Assembly: GCF_001510665.1 (NCBI RefSeq)
Contig: NZ_LMTI01000002.1
Span: forward strand, 381,753-445,752
Origin: Bacillus sp. FJAT-27445
GTDB lineage: Bacteria > Bacillota > Bacilli > Bacillales > Cytobacillaceae
Reading direction: 5' to 3'
DNA: 64,000 nt
In this document: positions 55,004-63,603 of the stretch, piece after piece
How the letters are laid out: every line of letters starts with the position of its first letter
Numbering within the stretch: position 1 is the stretch's first letter
The notes under the pieces: generated by a model
What the model was told of the DNA's origin: nothing
The model's database searches: none
The model's input: only the letters and a program-made list of their open reading frames with translations
Translations under genes and position numbers: made by a program

Positions 55004-55462
55004 CTATGCCCCGGTTCCTACGACTTCTACCTTTTCCACAAAGTCCAGGCCCCTCAATTTTTCGAGAAGTTCTTCAATGTCCCCTTGGATTGCAGAGATG
55101 TCCAAGGAAATGGTTACATTTGCTCTGCCTTGAAGCGGGATTGTCTGATGGATGGTCAGGACGTTGCAGCCTGCATCCGCCACGATGGCAAGCAGCCTTG
55201 AAAGCGAGCCCGAACGGTCCTCCAGATGGAAGAAAAGCGTGATTAGCTTTTCCTTAATGACTGCAGAAAAGGGGTAAACGGTGTCTCGATACTTGTAATA
55301 GGCACTTCTGCTCAAATTAACGATTGCAGCCGCCTCACCGACGGATTCCGCCCTCCCTCTGTCCAGCAGTTCCTTTGCTTCAAGTGTCTTTTTCATAACA
55401 TCCGGCAAGACATCTTCCCTCACCAGATAGAATTTTTTATCAAATCGCTTGGATCTCATCAT
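55004..55462 (-). CDS. pheB: ACT domain protein PheB
   Basis: 152-aa protein of the PheB family, formerly thought to be a chorismate mutase. N-terminal region ([20 protein letters not shown]) with a helix-turn-helix-like [21 protein letters not shown], then an ACT domain (about 78-148, [21 protein letters not shown]) expected to bind an aromatic amino acid. In B. subtilis it pairs with pheA; no pheA is next to it here. Twenty-one bases after obg on the same strand. Confidence 0.92.
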   Translation of the reverse strand: MMRSKRFDKKFYLVREDVLPDVMKKTLEAKELLDRGRAESVGEAAAIVNLSRSAYYKYRDTVYPFSAVIKEKLITLFFHLEDRSGSLSRLLAIVADAGCNVLTIHQTIPLQGRANVTISLDISAIQGDIEELLEKLRGLDFVEKVEVVGTGA

Positions 55463-55483
55463 GACACCTCTTTGGCCAGAACC

Positions 55484-56773
55484 TTACTCAACAAATTCAA
55501 ACTCAAATTCAAGCAGCCTGACTGTATCGCCGTCCCGCGCGCCTCTTTCCCTTAAAGCATCGTCAATGCCCATGCCGCGCAATTGGCGGGCAAATCGTTT
55601 TACTGATTCATCACGGGAGAAATCGGTCATTTTGAAGAGGCGTTCTACGCTGTCGCCGACGATGACATACGCGCCATCCGGGTCCCTCGTAATTTTAAAC
55701 TCCTGCTCTTTCTCATGCTTGTAAAGAACCCTGTTGACGCTTGTATCCTCAAGCGCTTCTTCATAAAGCGGGAATTCAGGGGTTTCCGCAATTTTATCCG
55801 CAATCGCGAACAACAAATCACGCAGGCCTTGCCTTGTAATAGCCGAAATAGGGAAAACGGGGAAGTCTTCCTTCAGATTCTCCTTAAATCGCTTCAGGTT
55901 TTCTTCTGCATCTGGCATGTCCATTTTGTTTGCGACGATGATTTGCGGCCTTTCTGTCAGCCTTAAATTATACTGCTTCAGCTCAGCGTTGATTTTTTGG
56001 TAATCGTCAATCGGGTCGCGCCCTTCAGACGCAGCCATATCGATGACGTGGACAATAACCCTTGTCCTCTCAATATGCCTTAAGAACTGGTGGCCAAGCC
56101 CCACTCCTTGATGGGCCCCTTCAATCAGGCCAGGAAGGTCGGCCATGACAAAGCTTCGGCCGTCTTCGGTTTCAACCACCCCGAGGTTTGGGACAATTGT
56201 CGTAAAATGGTACTCGGCAATCTTCGGCTTCGCGGATGAAACGACCGATAGGAGAGTCGATTTTCCGACACTCGGGAACCCGACCAAGCCAGCATCGGCA
56301 AGCAGCTTCAGCTCGAGAACAATGGTGCGTTCCTGACCAGGTTCCCCTTTTTCCGAAAGCTCGGGTGCAGGGTTCGCAGGTGTGGCGAACCTTGAGTTCC
56401 CTCGTCCGCCGCGGCCTCCTTTGGCGATAACGGCCGTTTGTCCATGTTCGATCAAATCAGCGATGACTTCATTTGTTGCTTCATCGTATACAACCGTGCC
56501 TGGCGGAACCTTAACGATCATGTCTTTGGCATTTTTTCCATGCTGGTTCTTTGACATGCCATGCTCTCCGCGAGGGGCTTTGAAATGGCGCTGATAGCGG
56601 AAATCCATCAGTGTGCTAAGGCCTTCCTCGACTTGGAAGATGACATTTGCCCCCAGGCCGCCATCGCCGCCTGCGGGACCGCCCATCGGCACATATTTTT
56701 CGCGGCGGAAAGCGACCATTCCATCTCCGCCATCCCCGCCTTTTACATATACTTTCACTTGATCAACAAACAT
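55484..56773 (-). CDS. obg: ribosome-associated GTPase Obg (CgtA)
   Basis: Essential GTPase of late 50S assembly and stress signalling, also needed for sporulation. 429 codons from the ATG at 56773 (GGGAGG 8 nt upstream; product begins [18 protein letters not shown]), the B. subtilis length. The glycine-rich OBG fold is followed by the G domain: G1 [13 protein letters not shown]3 DLPGLIEG, G4 NKMD, and the C-terminal OCT domain. Frames extending to 56923 overlap spo0B and are rejected. obg follows spo0B. Confidence 0.97.
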   Translation of the reverse strand: MFVDQVKVYVKGGDGGDGMVAFRREKYVPMGGPAGGDGGLGANVIFQVEEGLSTLMDFRYQRHFKAPRGEHGMSKNQHGKNAKDMIVKVPPGTVVYDEATNEVIADLIEHGQTAVIAKGGRGGRGNSRFATPANPAPELSEKGEPGQERTIVLELKLLADAGLVGFPSVGKSTLLSVVSSAKPKIAEYHFTTIVPNLGVVETEDGRSFVMADLPGLIEGAHQGVGLGHQFLRHIERTRVIVHVIDMAASEGRDPIDDYQKINAELKQYNLRLTERPQIIVANKMDMPDAEENLKRFKENLKEDFPVFPISAITRQGLRDLLFAIADKIAETPEFPLYEEALEDTSVNRVLYKHEKEQEFKITRDPDGAYVIVGDSVERLFKMTDFSRDESVKRFARQLRGMGIDDALRERGARDGDTVRLLEFEFEFVE

Positions 56774-56837
56774 ATTTATTTCCTCCCGTCTAGCTGCAAT
56801 ACTGAAAAAACACGGCAAGGCTCCAATTTCCCTTCCG

Positions 56838-57371
56838 CTAGCGAAACGGCAAGAACACCTCGATGGCAAGCTCATTGTCCGAAAAATTCTTGACAGTGAC
56901 GCCTGTGCTCTTCGATTGTTCAAGGAATTCTTCCAGCAGCTTGGTCCCTGTTATTATTCCGCTAAAATCAAAAATGAAACAAATCCCCTCATCCACCTGG
57001 TCAATGCAGACCGAAAGGCTGTTCTCCTGGAAAGGTTCCAAGGAACTGTCCAATAATGTAATAAATGCAGTTGTCCATTTTGTGATTTCGCTATCATTTA
57101 CAGGCCTCGTTTCCGTTTCATGGAGCACCTCATATTCAAGCTGAAAATGATGGCCTTCCCAGTTTGCCGTTAACAGCAGCGACGCAAACATGGGCATTTT
57201 CAGATTAGATAGCTTTGATTCATGCTGTGTTTCAATGATGATCTGGTCAACAATGGCTTTGGCGCGGTCTACTTTATTCAAATCAAGATTCCCTTTGATG
57301 AGCTGCAATCGATTGAGCCAATCATGGCGGGAATATCTGAGCACTTCGACAACATTCCAATTTTTCTCCAT
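56838..57371 (-). CDS. spo0B: sporulation phosphotransferase Spo0B
   Basis: Transfers phosphate from Spo0F to Spo0A in the phosphorelay. 177 aa. The phosphorylated histidine is in [17 protein letters not shown] (His16), and the rest forms a degenerate histidine-kinase-like ATPase fold lacking N/G-box ATP motifs, as expected. C terminus [10 protein letters not shown] is typical. Located between rpmA and obg as in B. subtilis. An upstream signal promoter is not evident in the 57372-57516 gap. Confidence 0.93.
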   Translation of the reverse strand: MEKNWNVVEVLRYSRHDWLNRLQLIKGNLDLNKVDRAKAIVDQIIIETQHESKLSNLKMPMFASLLLTANWEGHHFQLEYEVLHETETRPVNDSEITKWTTAFITLLDSSLEPFQENSLSVCIDQVDEGICFIFDFSGIITGTKLLEEFLEQSKSTGVTVKNFSDNELAIEVFLPFR

Positions 57372-57516
57372 ATGCTACTCCTTGTACCCGTTCCTGTTTG
57401 CCCATAGTATAACAAAAAATGAAAGCCGCGTATGCAAATATGGCCTCTTGCGGAAAATCCTGCTATGTATATGGCCAGCTTTTTTCAAAAAAATGACATC
57501 AGTAATGAGAAAAAAA

Positions 57517-57545
57517 GAAACTCCAACCATGAAGGCTAGAGTTTC
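57517..57545 (-). terminator. terminator after rplU-prp-rpmA
   Basis: GAAACTC / GAGTTTC stem with a 15-nt loop, followed by TTTTTTT on the minus strand, 17 bp after rpmA. Confidence 0.85.
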
Positions 57546-57561
57546 CATTGATCATTTAAAC

Positions 57562-57855
57562 TTAAGCTTCTTGAGCTGCTGGATAAACGCTCACTTTTTT
57601 GCGGTCGCGTCCCATGCGTTCGAACTTCACAACGCCGTCAACTTTTGCAAAAAGAGTGTCGTCTCCGCCGCGGCCTACGTTTTCACCTGGATAGATCTTT
57701 GTACCACGCTGGCGGTACAGGATCGATCCACCTGTAACGAACTGGCCATCCGCACGCTTCGCGCCAAGGCGCTTAGAGATGGAGTCACGGCCGTTCCTTG
57801 TAGAACCTACTCCCTTTTTGGAAGCAAACAATTGAAGATCCAATTTCAATAACAT
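57562..57855 (-). CDS. rpmA: ribosomal protein L27, Prp-cleaved type
   Basis: 50S protein reaching the peptidyl-transferase centre; 97 aa. N terminus [15 protein letters not shown] is the Firmicute-type extension that must be removed by Prp, with the cleavage expected after LQLF. The mature core starts [15 protein letters not shown] and contains [13 protein letters not shown]. It abuts prp. Confidence 0.97.
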   Translation of the reverse strand: MLLKLDLQLFASKKGVGSTRNGRDSISKRLGAKRADGQFVTGGSILYRQRGTKIYPGENVGRGGDDTLFAKVDGVVKFERMGRDRKKVSVYPAAQEA

Positions 57856-58197
57856 TTATTCCACCTCCTGTTTTTTGAAGGTAATACGTATGTGCTTTCC
57901 GTACTCTTCCTCAATCGTCCTCAATGAGACTGCCATTCCTTCGAGAAGGATTTGGATGGTCTTCTGCTCCTGCGCCGGAATGTTTTCCGGAAGTGCGCAG
58001 CGGAGCAAGCCTTCACCATGTTCAAAGTCGGGAACGATGCCCGTCAATTCATGGATGGCGTTAATGGCTCCAACTGATACAGCGGATACGCCCGCACAGA
58101 CGATATCCTTGCCTCTGTTGGCAAAAAACGCGTGGCCCGAGATGGAAAACGACTGAATCAAGCCGGTCTCATTTCGGTAAATTGCTGCGTCAATCAT
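57856..58197 (-). CDS. prp: L27-processing cysteine protease Prp (YsxB)
   Basis: Essential protease that cuts the L27 N-terminal extension. 113 aa from the ATG at 58197. The catalytic dyad is His22 in SGHAFF and Cys34 in DIVCAGVSA, the same numbering as the S. aureus enzyme. The gene sits between rplU and its substrate rpmA, which co-expresses protease and substrate. Confidence 0.95.
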   Translation of the reverse strand: MIDAAIYRNETGLIQSFSISGHAFFANRGKDIVCAGVSAVSVGAINAIHELTGIVPDFEHGEGLLRCALPENIPAQEQKTIQILLEGMAVSLRTIEEEYGKHIRITFKKQEVE

Positions 58198-58208
58198 CAA
58201 ATCACGCC

Positions 58209-58517
58209 TTACGCGTTGATTTTGCCGATAACTACTTTAGTGTACGGCTGGCGATGACCTTGCTTCTTACGATAGTTTTTCTTCGCCTTGTATTTGAAAA
58301 CAATGATTTTCTTCGCACGGCCCTGCTTTTCAACAGTAGCTGTTACAGAAGCTCCTTCAACAACCGGGCTTCCAACTTTCACGTTTTCTCCGCCTACGAA
58401 AAGAACTTTATCAAAAGTAACTGTTTCGCCTGCTTCCGCGTTAAGCTTTTCGATGTAGATGGCTTGGCCCTCTTCTACACGGATCTGCTTACCGCCAGTT
58501 TCGATAATTGCATACAT
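58209..58517 (-). CDS. rplU: ribosomal protein L21
   Basis: 50S protein, 102 aa (B. subtilis length) from the ATG at 58517, which has GAGGAGGTG 7 nt upstream. It begins [20 protein letters not shown] and ends with the L21 signature [17 protein letters not shown]. First gene of rplU-prp-rpmA, behind an L21 leader element. Confidence 0.98.
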   Translation of the reverse strand: MYAIIETGGKQIRVEEGQAIYIEKLNAEAGETVTFDKVLFVGGENVKVGSPVVEGASVTATVEKQGRAKKIIVFKYKAKKNYRKKQGHRQPYTKVVIGKINA

Positions 58518-58625
58518 GAACTTGCACCTCCTCATAGTCTAAGACTCGCCATCACAGGCGTTTTGCGTGAAGCAAAAGCTTATGGCCTGCTCCTGAGCGG
58601 TTGTAGCACGGGTGCTACAAACATA
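58518..58625 (-). ncRNA. L21 leader regulatory RNA
   Basis: The 5' untranslated region of rplU contains a GTAGCACCC / GGGTGCTAC hairpin (58601-58618) and a second stem CGCAAAACGCC region before the ribosome binding site. Form and place match the Firmicute L21 leader used for autogenous control of rplU-rpmA. Not folded here. Confidence 0.75.
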
Positions 58626-58633
58626 ACATGAAA

Positions 58634-58663
58634 ATACTATCATAAGATGATGGACAGTGTCAA
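58634..58663 (-). promoter_or_regulatory. promoter of rplU-prp-rpmA
   Basis: TTGACA (58658-58663) and TAGTAT (58634-58639) with an 18-bp spacer. The -35 box contains the TGA stop codon of the upstream RNase gene (58660-58662). Confidence 0.75.
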
Positions 58664-60150
58664 TACGTATCTTCCGCTTTCTGCCTTAGTTCAGCGGCTT
58701 TTCCAAACTGCTTGATTGAATAAAAGTGGACAGGCGCCACTGCCGCTTTAATGATAATCTCGATTCCAAGCGATTCCTCAAGCCGTTTGAGATGAAATTT
58801 CGCCTCTCCTTCAAAAACGGACTTTACTTCAGGGGTTGCTTCAACAAGCACAGCCTCTTCCAGCAAGCCCCGGTGTTCCCATAGCTCCCGTTCAAGCCTG
58901 AACGCTTCTGTTTCAGGGCTTGAAACCCTGCCCGTCCCTTCACAGGCCTGACATTTTACGGCCAATGTTTCCGAGAGCGACGGCCCCAGCCTTTTTCTCG
59001 TAATCTGGAGAATTCCAAGCGATGTAAATCCGGCAATCCTCGTCCTGCGTCCATCCTTCCGCAATGCGGATTCCATTTTGGCTGTGACGAGGCCGCGGTC
59101 CTCCTCCGTTTTCATATCAATAAAGTCAACAAGGATGATCCCCGCGAGGTCACGGAGCCTGATTTGCCGCGCGATTTCATCGGCAGCAAGCAAATTCGTT
59201 TTTAGGACCGTTTCTTTCAGGCTGTTCTTTCCGGAAAATTTCCCTGTGTTGACGTCAATTGCAGTCAGTGTTTCCATTTCCTCAACCAGCAAATAGGCGC
59301 CGTTCGCAAGCCAAACGACCCGTTTTTGAAGCTTGCCGATTTCCGCCTCCGCGCCATGTAAGCCAAAAATATTTGCCTTGTCTGAATAATAGCTGAAGGC
59401 GGGGCTGTCTTCCTGCTTTTGAATACGCTTCTTTAGCTCGTTTAATAGTGCGGCATCATCGGAAACGACTTCTCCGCCGGCCATTTTTTCAATCATCGGG
59501 ACTAGCTGTTCAACAAATGGATCCCTTTCTGCAACAGGACCCGGCTTTTTTAAGGATGCGGCTTTTGGTAAGAGCTCCTCCGATGCCTTCCTGAGCTCGC
59601 CTAGTTCTTGAATGAGTTCAGTATCCCGTGCATCTCCAGCAGAGGTCCGGAACAAAATCCCTTCCCCATCCATTTTTTCTCTCCCCCCCAACTGGCGAAG
59701 CTCCTCCCGCCTTTCCGGGCTGGCGATTTTTTTTGAGACAGCGAGGTAATTCCCAGATGGCATATACACAAGATGCGTGCCGGGCAGTTCAAGGATTCCC
59801 GAAACCTTGGCCCCCTTTGTGCCTGCAGCGTCCTTTTCCACCTGGACCAGGAGCCGTTCACCTTGCCGGACAAAGGCCGTGATGCTTTTCTTATCCTTTT
59901 CCGTGGATTTGTCCAAAACATACTCAGGCAATGAATCGCGGTGCAGATACGCATTCTTATCGGTACCAATATCAATGAAGGCCGCATTCATCCCAGGAAG
60001 GACCTTCGTAACGATGCCTAGAAATATATTCCCTACAAGTGATTGCCCTCCGGCTCTCCCGATTTCCAGCTGTTCCAATCTTCCATTATGAAAATAGGCG
60101 GCCCGCTTTTCCCTCAAGCCGCTATTAATAATCAGTTTATCCACGTGCAT
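58660..60150 (-). CDS. rng: ribonuclease E/G family protein
   Basis: Endoribonuclease of the RNase G/E family, 496 aa. S1 RNA-binding region at the N terminus (VGNIFLGIVTKVLPGMNAAFIDIGTDKNAYL), catalytic metal-binding aspartates in TAIDVNTGKFSGK (about residue 295) and IILVDFIDM (about 340), and the Zn-link CQACEGTGRV (about 415). B. subtilis 168 lacks an RNase E/G and relies on RNase Y; other Bacillus carry this gene precisely between spoIVFB and rplU. Its stop overlaps the rplU promoter. Confidence 0.95.
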   Translation of the reverse strand: MHVDKLIINSGLREKRAAYFHNGRLEQLEIGRAGGQSLVGNIFLGIVTKVLPGMNAAFIDIGTDKNAYLHRDSLPEYVLDKSTEKDKKSITAFVRQGERLLVQVEKDAAGTKGAKVSGILELPGTHLVYMPSGNYLAVSKKIASPERREELRQLGGREKMDGEGILFRTSAGDARDTELIQELGELRKASEELLPKAASLKKPGPVAERDPFVEQLVPMIEKMAGGEVVSDDAALLNELKKRIQKQEDSPAFSYYSDKANIFGLHGAEAEIGKLQKRVVWLANGAYLLVEEMETLTAIDVNTGKFSGKNSLKETVLKTNLLAADEIARQIRLRDLAGIILVDFIDMKTEEDRGLVTAKMESALRKDGRRTRIAGFTSLGILQITRKRLGPSLSETLAVKCQACEGTGRVSSPETEAFRLERELWEHRGLLEEAVLVEATPEVKSVFEGEAKFHLKRLEESLGIEIIIKAAVAPVHFYSIKQFGKAAELRQKAEDTY

Positions 60151-60191
60151 TCCCCGCTTTACAATTTCCTTTCTCCATTATAGACGCAAAA

Positions 60192-60227
60192 AAAAGCGTT
60201 CGCCAGGAGTAGCCCAGGAACGCTTTT
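60192..60227 (-). terminator. terminator between spoIVFB and the RNase gene
   Basis: AAGCGTTC / GAACGCTT stem followed by TTTTTTTT on the minus strand; it begins right at the spoIVFB stop codon. Confidence 0.85.
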
Positions 60228-61096
60228 CAATATGCATAAAACAAGTCGCTAATTTTCCCGGATGCCTTCTTTTCGGAAAAAAAGTAATGAAGGATCTCGT
60301 TCTCATCAAGGATGCCCTTATCGCCGCTCTCCCCTTTGACGACAATTGAATGCTTGCATCCGCGGCGGAATTTTCCGAGGACATGAAGGATGCCTTCATA
60401 TTCCCAGGCGTTGATTGGCGTCAAAACTGGAATGGATGAACCGTTTTTGCCGTAGTACCGTTCTAGTAGAAATCTCATGAATACGAAGTGGCGCTGTTTC
60501 CATTCAAGGTAAAGGGAAAAATAAAGAAAGCCAGCCACAAGCCAAATATTCAAATGGAGGGGAACGGTCAACAATGTCGCGATTGAAAAGAAAGTCAGGC
60601 ATGTGAACGAGGAGATGAGCATCCATTGGTGCGCGACAGGAAACGGCCTCCAAGTGGACAGAAGCAGAAACAGAAGCTTCCCCCCATCAAGCGGCCAAAT
60701 CGGAAAGAGATTGAACAAAACGATCATCAAGTTGTACTTCATGAACAAAAGATAAGTCTGGTCGGGAATCAGTCCGTTGGCATGCAGCAGGTACGCCCCC
60801 CCCATCATCCAAATATGCTGGGCAGGGCCTGCAAGGATAACGATTGCTTCCTCCTTCAATGGGCGATTCCCGTGTTCGTCCATCTCGGCGACTCCGCCGA
60901 AGGGAAGGATCGAAATCCTTTTGATGCGCCATGAAAAAAACATCGCTGCCAGCGCATGCCCTATTTCGTGGATAAAAATGATTGCAAGGAGCAGGCAAAG
61001 CTCCAAAAAATGCGCAGTGAGCGTTGCCACAGCCGCTGCCAGCCAAAGCAGGGGATGGATATAGACAAGCTTTAGGAGGGATAAGGCTTTATTCAA
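60227..61096 (-). CDS. spoIVFB: intramembrane site-2 protease SpoIVFB
   Basis: Cleaves pro-sigma-K within the membrane. 289 aa; zinc-binding HEIGH at residues 43-47 and the third ligand Asp137 in WPLDGG, numbering identical to B. subtilis. Six hydrophobic segments plus a cytoplasmic CBS-like domain (about 220-289, ALTPINAWEYEGILHVLG-like). The TTG start has AGGTG 6-7 nt upstream and overlaps the spoIVFA stop by 8 bp. Confidence 0.96.
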   Translation of the reverse strand: MNKALSLLKLVYIHPLLWLAAAVATLTAHFLELCLLLAIIFIHEIGHALAAMFFSWRIKRISILPFGGVAEMDEHGNRPLKEEAIVILAGPAQHIWMMGGAYLLHANGLIPDQTYLLFMKYNLMIVLFNLFPIWPLDGGKLLFLLLSTWRPFPVAHQWMLISSFTCLTFFSIATLLTVPLHLNIWLVAGFLYFSLYLEWKQRHFVFMRFLLERYYGKNGSSIPVLTPINAWEYEGILHVLGKFRRGCKHSIVVKGESGDKGILDENEILHYFFSEKKASGKISDLFYAY

Positions 61097-61856
61097 AACG
61101 AATCACCTGGATCGGGTCGATAAAATCCCCGCCCTGTTTAATCGCGAAATAAAATTCCCCCTTTAATTCATCGGATCCCTGCCCTACGGTTCCAATCTCC
61201 TTTTTCTTATCGATGTATTCATATAGCCCTACTTCAATCGAATCGAGATTGCCATACCATGACTCCGTTTTATCGCCATGCTGGATGACCACTGTTTTGC
61301 CGAGTCCTTCCTTTATACCTGCGAACATGACAAATCCTTCGTTGATGGCCTCAATCGGAGCGCCTTTATCCGTTTCAATCATGATTCCCTGGCCATTTTT
61401 TTCGAAGTTCTCAAGAATTTTGCCCGAAGCGGGGACGGAAAAATTCTGCTCTGGCTCATTTTCTTCCTTTGCTTCTGGAAGAAGGGCGAGCGGCTTGCCG
61501 AACTTTTCCTCATACCATTGGCTTGCCCAAGCGAACTGGAAATCCTGGCTGAACCCTTTTACAATCAGGTTCTTTGCCGGTTCAAGTGCAGGCGCCTGGC
61601 TCTTGAATGCAATGGCAATCACAAGGAATAGGACGGCCGAGGCCAATAGCTTAAAGAAAAACACTTCCTTCCGAAAAAGCGGATGCCCATCCTCTCCAGG
61701 GCCGCCTTCAAAGGAGACCATATCATTAAAGCCATATTTTTCTTCATCCAAAAGCCAGCTTGTCGGCTTGCTTCCGGTTGTATTCCGATTATTCAGCCCC
61801 CGTTCTTTCTTCCGCCTTGCGATCCGCTTCCGGATTTCCTCCCTTTTGTGTTGCAT
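61089..61856 (-). CDS. spoIVFA: SpoIVFA, inhibitor/scaffold of SpoIVFB
   Basis: Holds SpoIVFB inactive until cleaved by SpoIVB, with BofC acting upstream. 255 aa from the ATG at 61856 (close GGTGGGG site). Basic N terminus (KREEIRKRIARRKKERG), one membrane segment (about 82-100, LASAVLFLVIAIAF), and a degenerate LytM/M23 domain (VIQHGDKTESWYGNLDSIEVGLYEYIDKK) that lacks catalytic residues. The longer frame to 61997 crosses the minD terminator and is rejected. Confidence 0.93.
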   Translation of the reverse strand: MQHKREEIRKRIARRKKERGLNNRNTTGSKPTSWLLDEEKYGFNDMVSFEGGPGEDGHPLFRKEVFFFKLLASAVLFLVIAIAFKSQAPALEPAKNLIVKGFSQDFQFAWASQWYEEKFGKPLALLPEAKEENEPEQNFSVPASGKILENFEKNGQGIMIETDKGAPIEAINEGFVMFAGIKEGLGKTVVIQHGDKTESWYGNLDSIEVGLYEYIDKKKEIGTVGQGSDELKGEFYFAIKQGGDFIDPIQVIRFE

Positions 61857-61890
61857 GCACCCCACCAGCCCTTTTATCCCTTTTTGTACA

Positions 61891-61919
61891 AGTCTATGAA
61901 GGAGTTGTCCTCCGTATGA
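61891..61919 (-). promoter_or_regulatory. candidate sigma-E promoter of spoIVFAB
   Basis: TCATACG (61913-61919) and CATAGACT (61891-61898) with 14 bp between, resembling sigma-E boxes; the spoIVF operon is sigma-E-dependent in B. subtilis. Confidence 0.5.
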
Positions 61920-61959
61920 CTGCCTGGGTTGCCAGAAGGGGATCCGGAAGCAAAAAAAG

Positions 61960-61987
61960 CCCCGTCCGGCAGTAAAACCGGGCGGGG
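61960..61987 (-). terminator. terminator after minD
   Basis: CCCCGCCCGG and CCGGACGGGG arms, followed by CTTTTTTT on the minus strand. It isolates the vegetative minCD from sporulation-stage spoIVFAB. Confidence 0.88.
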
Positions 61988-61998
61988 TTTTTGGCATT

Positions 61999-62805
61999 CT
62001 ATGAACGGACTCCGAAGAATCTCTTAATCTTTGTCAGCACGCTATGGTTTTCCTCACCCAATTGCTGAAGGGGGATGGACTCACCAAGAATCCTTCTCGC
62101 GATATTTCGGTAGGCAATGGCTGCCTTGCTGTTTGGATTCATGGCGATTGGTTCGCCATAATGCGATGCCTTTATGACTTCATCATCATCGGCGACGATG
62201 CCGAGCAGTTCAATCGACAAATGTTCGGTAATATCATCAACGTCCATTGTTTCGCCATTCCGCATCATGTGCGGGCGAATCCGGTTGATGATCAGCCTTG
62301 GCGGTTCCATATTGTCCTCTTTTTCCAGGAGGCCGATAATCCTGTCTGCATCACGGACAGCGGATTTTTCCGGGGTCGTGACAACGATGGCCCTGTCTGC
62401 GCCGGCTACTGCATTCTTGTAGCCATGCTCGATTCCAGCCGGGCAATCGATGAGAACATAATCGAAATCCTGCTTCAGCTTTTCGACCAGGTCCTTCACC
62501 TGTTCCGGCGTCACAGCCGTTTTGTCCTCCGTCTGCGCTGCAGGAAGCAAATAAAGCAGCCCGTCGAAGCGTTTATCCTTTACAAGGGCCTGATGCATTT
62601 TGCATCGTCCGGCCGCAACATCGACAAGGTCATAAATAATCCTGTTTTCAAGCCCCATGACAACATCGAGATTCCGGAGGCCGATATCCGTATCAACCAA
62701 GCAAACCTTCTTCCCCATCAGCGCCAGGGCAGTCCCCAAATTAGCAGAAGTCGTTGTTTTGCCGACGCCGCCCTTCCCTGATGTGATTACCATTGCTTCT
62801 CCCAC
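61999..62805 (-). CDS. minD: division-site selection ATPase MinD
   Basis: Membrane-associated ATPase that activates MinC. 268 aa from the GTG at 62805 (AAGGAGG 8 nt upstream), matching B. subtilis. Deviant Walker A SGKGGVGKTTTSANLG (residues 8-23), switch region DTDIGLRNLDVVMGLENR, and a C-terminal amphipathic helix ending HSVLTKIKRFFGVRS for membrane binding. One base after minC. Confidence 0.97.
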   Translation of the reverse strand: MGEAMVITSGKGGVGKTTTSANLGTALALMGKKVCLVDTDIGLRNLDVVMGLENRIIYDLVDVAAGRCKMHQALVKDKRFDGLLYLLPAAQTEDKTAVTPEQVKDLVEKLKQDFDYVLIDCPAGIEHGYKNAVAGADRAIVVTTPEKSAVRDADRIIGLLEKEDNMEPPRLIINRIRPHMMRNGETMDVDDITEHLSIELLGIVADDDEVIKASHYGEPIAMNPNSKAAIAYRNIARRILGESIPLQQLGEENHSVLTKIKRFFGVRS

Positions 62806-62806
62806 G

Positions 62807-63487
62807 TTAACGCCCTCCTTCAAATCTAGTCAATCCAGGCCTGATGCCTGCCAGAGATTGCAGCCTGTCAAATACAATCTCATTCATTTCATTTATGTAA
62901 GCGCACTCTAAATCGCGCTGGCTTTCATTTCCCAGTTTTTCGGGTGAACTGGTCAAATAATGGCTAATCCGCAGCTGCGATGGCTTCATAGCCGATGCGG
63001 CGATTACCGCGTCCATGTTCCCATAGCATCCAGCGTGGGCGATTCCCTTCAGGACGCCCATGATGAAGATATTGCCGCCTGCCATCACCATTCCGCCGGG
63101 ATTTACATCCCCAATCAGCAGCAGGTCGCCAGGCACCTCAAGTACCTGTCCCGATCTGATCATTTTCGCAACCGTTGTAACGGATTGCTCTTTCCAGCGC
63201 TTTTCCGCTTCCTCTTTCGTAACGACATTCGAATCGATTGCATCCACGATAAGGTTTTTCTTCTGGCCGATGAGCTCCACCAGTTCTTCCCGCTGAACCG
63301 CTGTTAAATAGCGGTTGCCGGTATTCACCTTAACATGCAGCAGTTGGGATTCCGCGTCCCTTTCATGCTGGCTGGAAAGCTTCCCAGCCAATTCCCTCTT
63401 CAATTCCTCATAGGAACACAAATCGTCCAGAAACAGCGTGATGCCGTCCTTCGTCCCTTTTATCATTACATTTTGCATCTTATTCAT
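62807..63487 (-). CDS. minC: septum site-determining protein MinC
   Basis: FtsZ-ring inhibitor recruited by MinD. 226 aa, the B. subtilis length. N-terminal FtsZ-interacting domain (VMIKGTKDGITLFLDDLCSYEELK) and C-terminal beta-helix domain with RSGQVLEVPGDLLLIGDVNPGG and the RSGQ motif that contacts MinD. Immediately upstream of minD and after mreD. Confidence 0.97.
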   Translation of the reverse strand: MNKMQNVMIKGTKDGITLFLDDLCSYEELKRELAGKLSSQHERDAESQLLHVKVNTGNRYLTAVQREELVELIGQKKNLIVDAIDSNVVTKEEAEKRWKEQSVTTVAKMIRSGQVLEVPGDLLLIGDVNPGGMVMAGGNIFIMGVLKGIAHAGCYGNMDAVIAASAMKPSQLRISHYLTSSPEKLGNESQRDLECAYINEMNEIVFDRLQSLAGIRPGLTRFEGGR

Positions 63488-63524
63488 GGCCTTACTTCAC
63501 CTCAATTGTCAAAAACACACAGAT

Positions 63525-63563
63525 GGCCCTTCCGCCTGGAGGCCAGGCCAAAGGCGGTTGGCC
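63525..63563 (-). other. hairpin between mreD and minC
   Basis: Two-part inverted repeat, CCGCC (63532-63536) with GGCGG (63553-63557), then GGCC (63525-63528) with GGCC (63560-63563), in the 116-bp gap. A TTTTT run follows about 20 nt later on the minus strand, too far for a classic terminator. It may tune minCD expression from the mre transcript. Confidence 0.4.
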
Positions 63564-63603
63564 CTCCCTAAATCATTCGACATTCCCTGCCAAAATTCCT
63601 CTA

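Noticed and set aside
56774-56923. N-terminal extension of Obg
   Set aside because: Overlaps the end of spo0B; the internal ATG at 56773 has a strong ribosome binding site and gives the conserved N terminus.
61857-61997. N-terminal extension of SpoIVFA
   Set aside because: Runs through the minD terminator and the likely sigma-E promoter; not conserved in the family.
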